NCBI GenBank assembly: GCA_964619685.1
Contig: CAZUET010000029.1
Span: 1 to 16,080, forward strand
From: RUG14300 sp964619685
GTDB taxonomy: Bacteria; Bacillota; Clostridia; Christensenellales; CAG-1252
Reading direction: 5' to 3'
Length of the DNA stretch: 16,080 nt
A model generated the notes under the pieces. It had not been told where the DNA came from. It searched no databases and saw only the letters and a program-made list of their open reading frames with translations. Below are positions 13,721 to 16,080 of this stretch, piece by piece. The number at the start of each line of letters is the position of its first letter. Position 1 is the first letter of the stretch. The translations under genes and the position numbers were made by a program.

Positions 13721-14559
13721 AGTAGTTGAGCTAACTCCTCTTCATTTTTGACAGGCTTATCGATATTGATTCCGTAATCCTTTAGCAGATGAACCGCATT
13801 TTGTAAGGGTGGAAGTTCAAGATTGCATTCTTGGACCAAATCCAAATCGGAAAACAGATCGTCCGGTCTACCGTCGAATACAAGGAATCCGTTTTTAAGC
13901 ACGAGTGTCCTTGAACCGAATGCACAATCATCCATATTGTGGGTTATATGTAGGACTGTAATACCATCTTCTTTATTGAGCTTGAGTACTATATTCAATA
14001 CTTCTTCACGTCCGTCTGGATCGAGCATAGAGGTCGATTCGTCGAGTACCAATATTTTAGGGTGCATAGCAAGTACACCGGCAATAGCAATACGTTGTTT
14101 TTGACCGCCACTAAGTCTAGTAGGAGTGTGTTTTCTATATTGTTCCATACCTACAGCACGAAGTGCTTCGGTCACTCTCAATTCGATTTCATCTCTCGGC
14201 AATCCTAAATTTTCAGGTCCAAATGCAACATCGTCCTCAATTATAGATGATACCATTTGAGTATCGGGATTTTGAAAAATTAAGCCGACAGTCGAGAATA
14301 TTTCAAACACCTTTTTATTGGTTTTATCGTTTTCATCGGGTGTAGTGGTTTGTCCGAACACCTCGACCGAGCCACTGTCTGGAAGTAGAAGACCGTTGCA
14401 GAGTTTAGAAAGGGTGCTTTTACCGGAACCGTTACCTCCGCAAATCGTGACAAATTCGCCTTCTTGAATATCAAAAGAAACATCGGTCAAGGCTTTGACG
14501 ATGTTTTCTTCATCTCCGTCATATGTAAACGATACCTTTTTAAATGAAAGTGCAGTCAA
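13696..14559 (-). CDS. ecfA1: Energy-coupling factor transporter ATPase EcfA1
   Basis: The partner ATPase of EcfA2 has 287 residues with Walker A GGNGSGKST (41-49), Q-loop Gln96 in FQNPDTQMV, signature LSGGQ (149-153), Walker B ILVLDES with Asp173/Glu174, and switch His207. The FQNPDTQ loop and DEST in place of DEPT are typical of EcfA1. Translation probably begins at a TTG (complement of 14557-14559), seven bases after GGGAG; no ATG fits better. It is the first gene of the ecfA1-ecfA2-ecfT-truA operon. The ribosomal gene rplQ that often precedes it in Firmicutes is absent; a dipeptidase gene lies there instead, and the operon has its own promoter. Confidence 0.92.
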   Translation of the reverse strand: MTALSFKKVSFTYDGDEENIVKALTDVSFDIQEGEFVTICGGNGSGKSTLSKLCNGLLLPDSGSVEVFGQTTTPDENDKTNKKVFEIFSTVGLIFQNPDTQMVSSIIEDDVAFGPENLGLPRDEIELRVTEALRAVGMEQYRKHTPTRLSGGQKQRIAIAGVLAMHPKILVLDESTSMLDPDGREEVLNIVLKLNKEDGITVLHITHNMDDCAFGSRTLVLKNGFLVFDGRPDDLFSDLDLVQECNLELPPLQNAVHLLKDYGINIDKPVKNEEELAQLLWQLKQKI

Positions 14560-14591
14560 CTTGATACTCCCGTATAAAAATTGTATATATA

Positions 14592-14621
14592 ATTATAACC
14601 TTAATACGGTGGATTTTGCAA
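14592..14621 (-). promoter_or_regulatory. Promoter of the ecfA1-ecfA2-ecfT-truA operon
   Basis: On the minus strand TTGCAA (14621-14616) and a perfect TATAAT (14597-14592) are 18 bp apart, giving a start near 14585. The GGGAG ribosome-binding site and TTG start follow about 25 bases later. No riboswitch-sized leader is present. Confidence 0.65.
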
Positions 14622-14650
14622 GTCATTATCTTTGTTTTTATTGAAAAGAG

Positions 14651-14709
14651 AAAAAAGAAACGCCCCGATTTTTTACATTGACCTATAAAATGGTAGAATC
14701 GAGGCGTTT
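14651..14709 (-). terminator. Intrinsic terminator after the M20 dipeptidase gene
   Basis: Read on the minus strand, AAACGCCTCGATT pairs with AATCGGGGCGTTT (13 bp, one G-U). The 26-base apical part can pair further (TACCATT with AATGTA). CTTTTTTCTC follows the stem. It separates the dipeptidase transcript from the ecf promoter. Confidence 0.75.
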
Positions 14710-14727
14710 ATAATATTGATTATCGTA

Positions 14728-16032
14728 TTAGAAGCAGAGCTTATCGAGGGCTATGCGGTAGATATTGAATGTGTCCATGAAGTCCTTTACGCTCATTCTT
14801 TCGTTAACATGGTGACAAAGATTATCCTTATCAGGGAAGCAGGGACCGAAAGCCAATGCTCTTGGGAGTGCTCTTGCATATGTTGCACCGCCAATAGTCA
14901 TGGGGCGTGCATCGGCTTGACCTGTAACCTCTTTATATGCATTCAAAAGAGTTTGTACAAATGGATCATTCTCATCGAAATAGAGTGCAGGGTGAGAGCC
15001 TTCCATAGTAAATGATGCCTTCGGGAAATGCTCTTGTAATCTGTTAACAATCTCTTCGTGGGTAAAGGATATCGGAAAACGGATATCGAGACCGATAAGG
15101 AGCTTGTCTTCCTTCTTTTTTGCGTAACCGACATTCATAGATAGTGAACCGCTTGCCTCGTCGCTAAGACCTAAGTTGCACTTAGAACCGTCCCAAGCAC
15201 CCAAAGAAACTGCAAGGTTATTCAACTCGTTGTCGATAGAAGCAACAGTGTTAAATATTTTAAGTAAAGCATTATCGCCTAACCATGGGGTAGAACCGTG
15301 AGCAGAGCGTCCTTCCGCTGTGGCAATCCAATCTTCACCGTCCATTTTGAGTTTAACGCCGTAGTGCAGAGCATATGTGATAGCAACATCTGAAATGCAC
15401 GAGAATTTAGCGTATGCTTTATCGGGAACCATATTTACTCTATCACCGGCATCGATCTCGAGAATATATTCGGGGCAAGGTAAAGCCATTTCGAGATGAG
15501 CGACGGCTTTTTCACAGTTGATTACAGGGAAATCTCCGTCAGGGGATATAGCAAGTGACGGAATCTCTTCGGTAAGAAGGTATCTATCCATACAAGCCCA
15601 ACCGCTTTCTTCGTTTGCACCAATGATAAATCTAATGCGTTTATTAGGAAGCTTACCTTCGTCGAGTAAGGATTTCACTGCATAAAGTGATAGAATAAAA
15701 GGACCTTTATCATCAACGATGCCTCTGCCTATAATCTCTCCGTCTACTATATCGCAAGACAACGGATCAGCCTTCCAGCCGTCGAGTAGCGGAACTGTAT
15801 CTACATGAGCCAATATACCGAATAGCTCGCCTTCGCCTATCTCTGCCCAACCGACATAATTATCTATATTTTTTACCTTAAAGCCAAGGCTTTCTGCCAA
15901 GCTTAACGAATACTCAAGTGCCATTTTCGGACCAACGCCGAACGGAGCGTTTTCTTGAGGTTCGCCTTCAACCGAGTTGATATTGATTAAGCCTTTAAGT
16001 GCTGTATACATTTCATTAAAATAATTTTTCAT
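14728..16032 (-). CDS. M20 family dipeptidase, PepV/Sapep-like
   Basis: A predicted cytoplasmic di-metal peptidase that cleaves dipeptides. Of 434 residues, the metal-site pattern is complete: His76 and Asp78 in LAHVDTVP, Asp107/Asp108 in GIVDDKGP, catalytic Glu141 with ligand Glu142 in ANEESG, Asp165 in SPDGDFP, and His407/His408 in HHVNERM. The middle part (roughly 175-310) is the lid/dimerisation domain, with AEGRSAHGSTPW carrying a conserved His. Its length and the GRGIVDDKGP and SPDGDFP patterns fit PepV rather than aminoacylase or DapE. The ATG follows AGGAG. It is a single gene closed by a terminator; its own promoter probably lies near or beyond the window's right edge, where TATAAA appears on the minus strand near 16079-16074. 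Confidence 0.9.
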   Translation of the reverse strand: MKNYFNEMYTALKGLININSVEGEPQENAPFGVGPKMALEYSLSLAESLGFKVKNIDNYVGWAEIGEGELFGILAHVDTVPLLDGWKADPLSCDIVDGEIIGRGIVDDKGPFILSLYAVKSLLDEGKLPNKRIRFIIGANEESGWACMDRYLLTEEIPSLAISPDGDFPVINCEKAVAHLEMALPCPEYILEIDAGDRVNMVPDKAYAKFSCISDVAITYALHYGVKLKMDGEDWIATAEGRSAHGSTPWLGDNALLKIFNTVASIDNELNNLAVSLGAWDGSKCNLGLSDEASGSLSMNVGYAKKKEDKLLIGLDIRFPISFTHEEIVNRLQEHFPKASFTMEGSHPALYFDENDPFVQTLLNAYKEVTGQADARPMTIGGATYARALPRALAFGPCFPDKDNLCHHVNERMSVKDFMDTFNIYRIALDKLCF

Positions 16033-16080
16033 ATTACTCTCCTAAAGTTACTTATTAAGCATATATATTCTATTTTATAC

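Overview
The window looks like a chromosomal segment of a low-GC, anaerobic Gram-positive bacterium, probably an uncultured gut-type Clostridia member. The evidence is an oxygen-sensitive class III ribonucleotide reductase, the Firmicutes-style ecfA1-ecfA2-ecfT-truA order, strong AGGAG ribosome-binding sites, AT-rich TTGACA/TATAAT promoters and U-tailed hairpin terminators. No phage, transposase, CRISPR array or defence gene was seen. Taxonomy below class level is a guess.

Left part, + strand (1-3590). One promoter drives rpiB, upp and alaS, which covers pentose-phosphate metabolism, uracil salvage and alanyl-tRNA synthesis. The alanyl-tRNA synthetase is a compact 595-residue form that keeps the aminoacylation and editing metal sites but lacks the usual C-terminal region. 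A hairpin terminator follows, and cysE (serine acetyltransferase) begins inside its T-rich tail.

A gene-poor stretch of about 1.1 kb (3591-4694) holds a decayed tandem repeat, two copies of a dispersed repeat with GTCCGC/GCGGAC inverted ends, a candidate small RNA on the - strand with its own promoter and terminator, then two NrdR boxes 32 bp apart and a strong promoter for the next operon.

The central operon (4695-8679, +) is the most distinctive part: nrdD with a glutaredoxin/NrdH-like domain (CPNC) fused to its C-terminus, then a thioredoxin-reductase-like flavoprotein (trxB), then the radical-SAM activase nrdG. Together they look like a self-contained dNTP-synthesis unit in which the reductant is a protein thiol rather than formate. 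The flavoprotein lacks the usual NADPH-phosphate motif, so its electron donor is open.

A separately promoted pair follows (8994-10480, +): an HGG/GNSAG alpha/beta hydrolase and a GNAT acetyltransferase, closed by a terminator. A tRNA-Leu(CAA) with its own promoter and terminator lies at 10792-10877. More copies of the dispersed repeat flank these units.

The right part is on the - strand: a PepV-like M20 dipeptidase (14728-16032) with its own terminator, then ecfA1-ecfA2-ecfT-truA (14559 down to 11246) from a separate promoter. The ECF genes encode the energising module of group II vitamin importers; no substrate-binding S component is present here. truA ends at a bidirectional hairpin terminator facing the tRNA unit.
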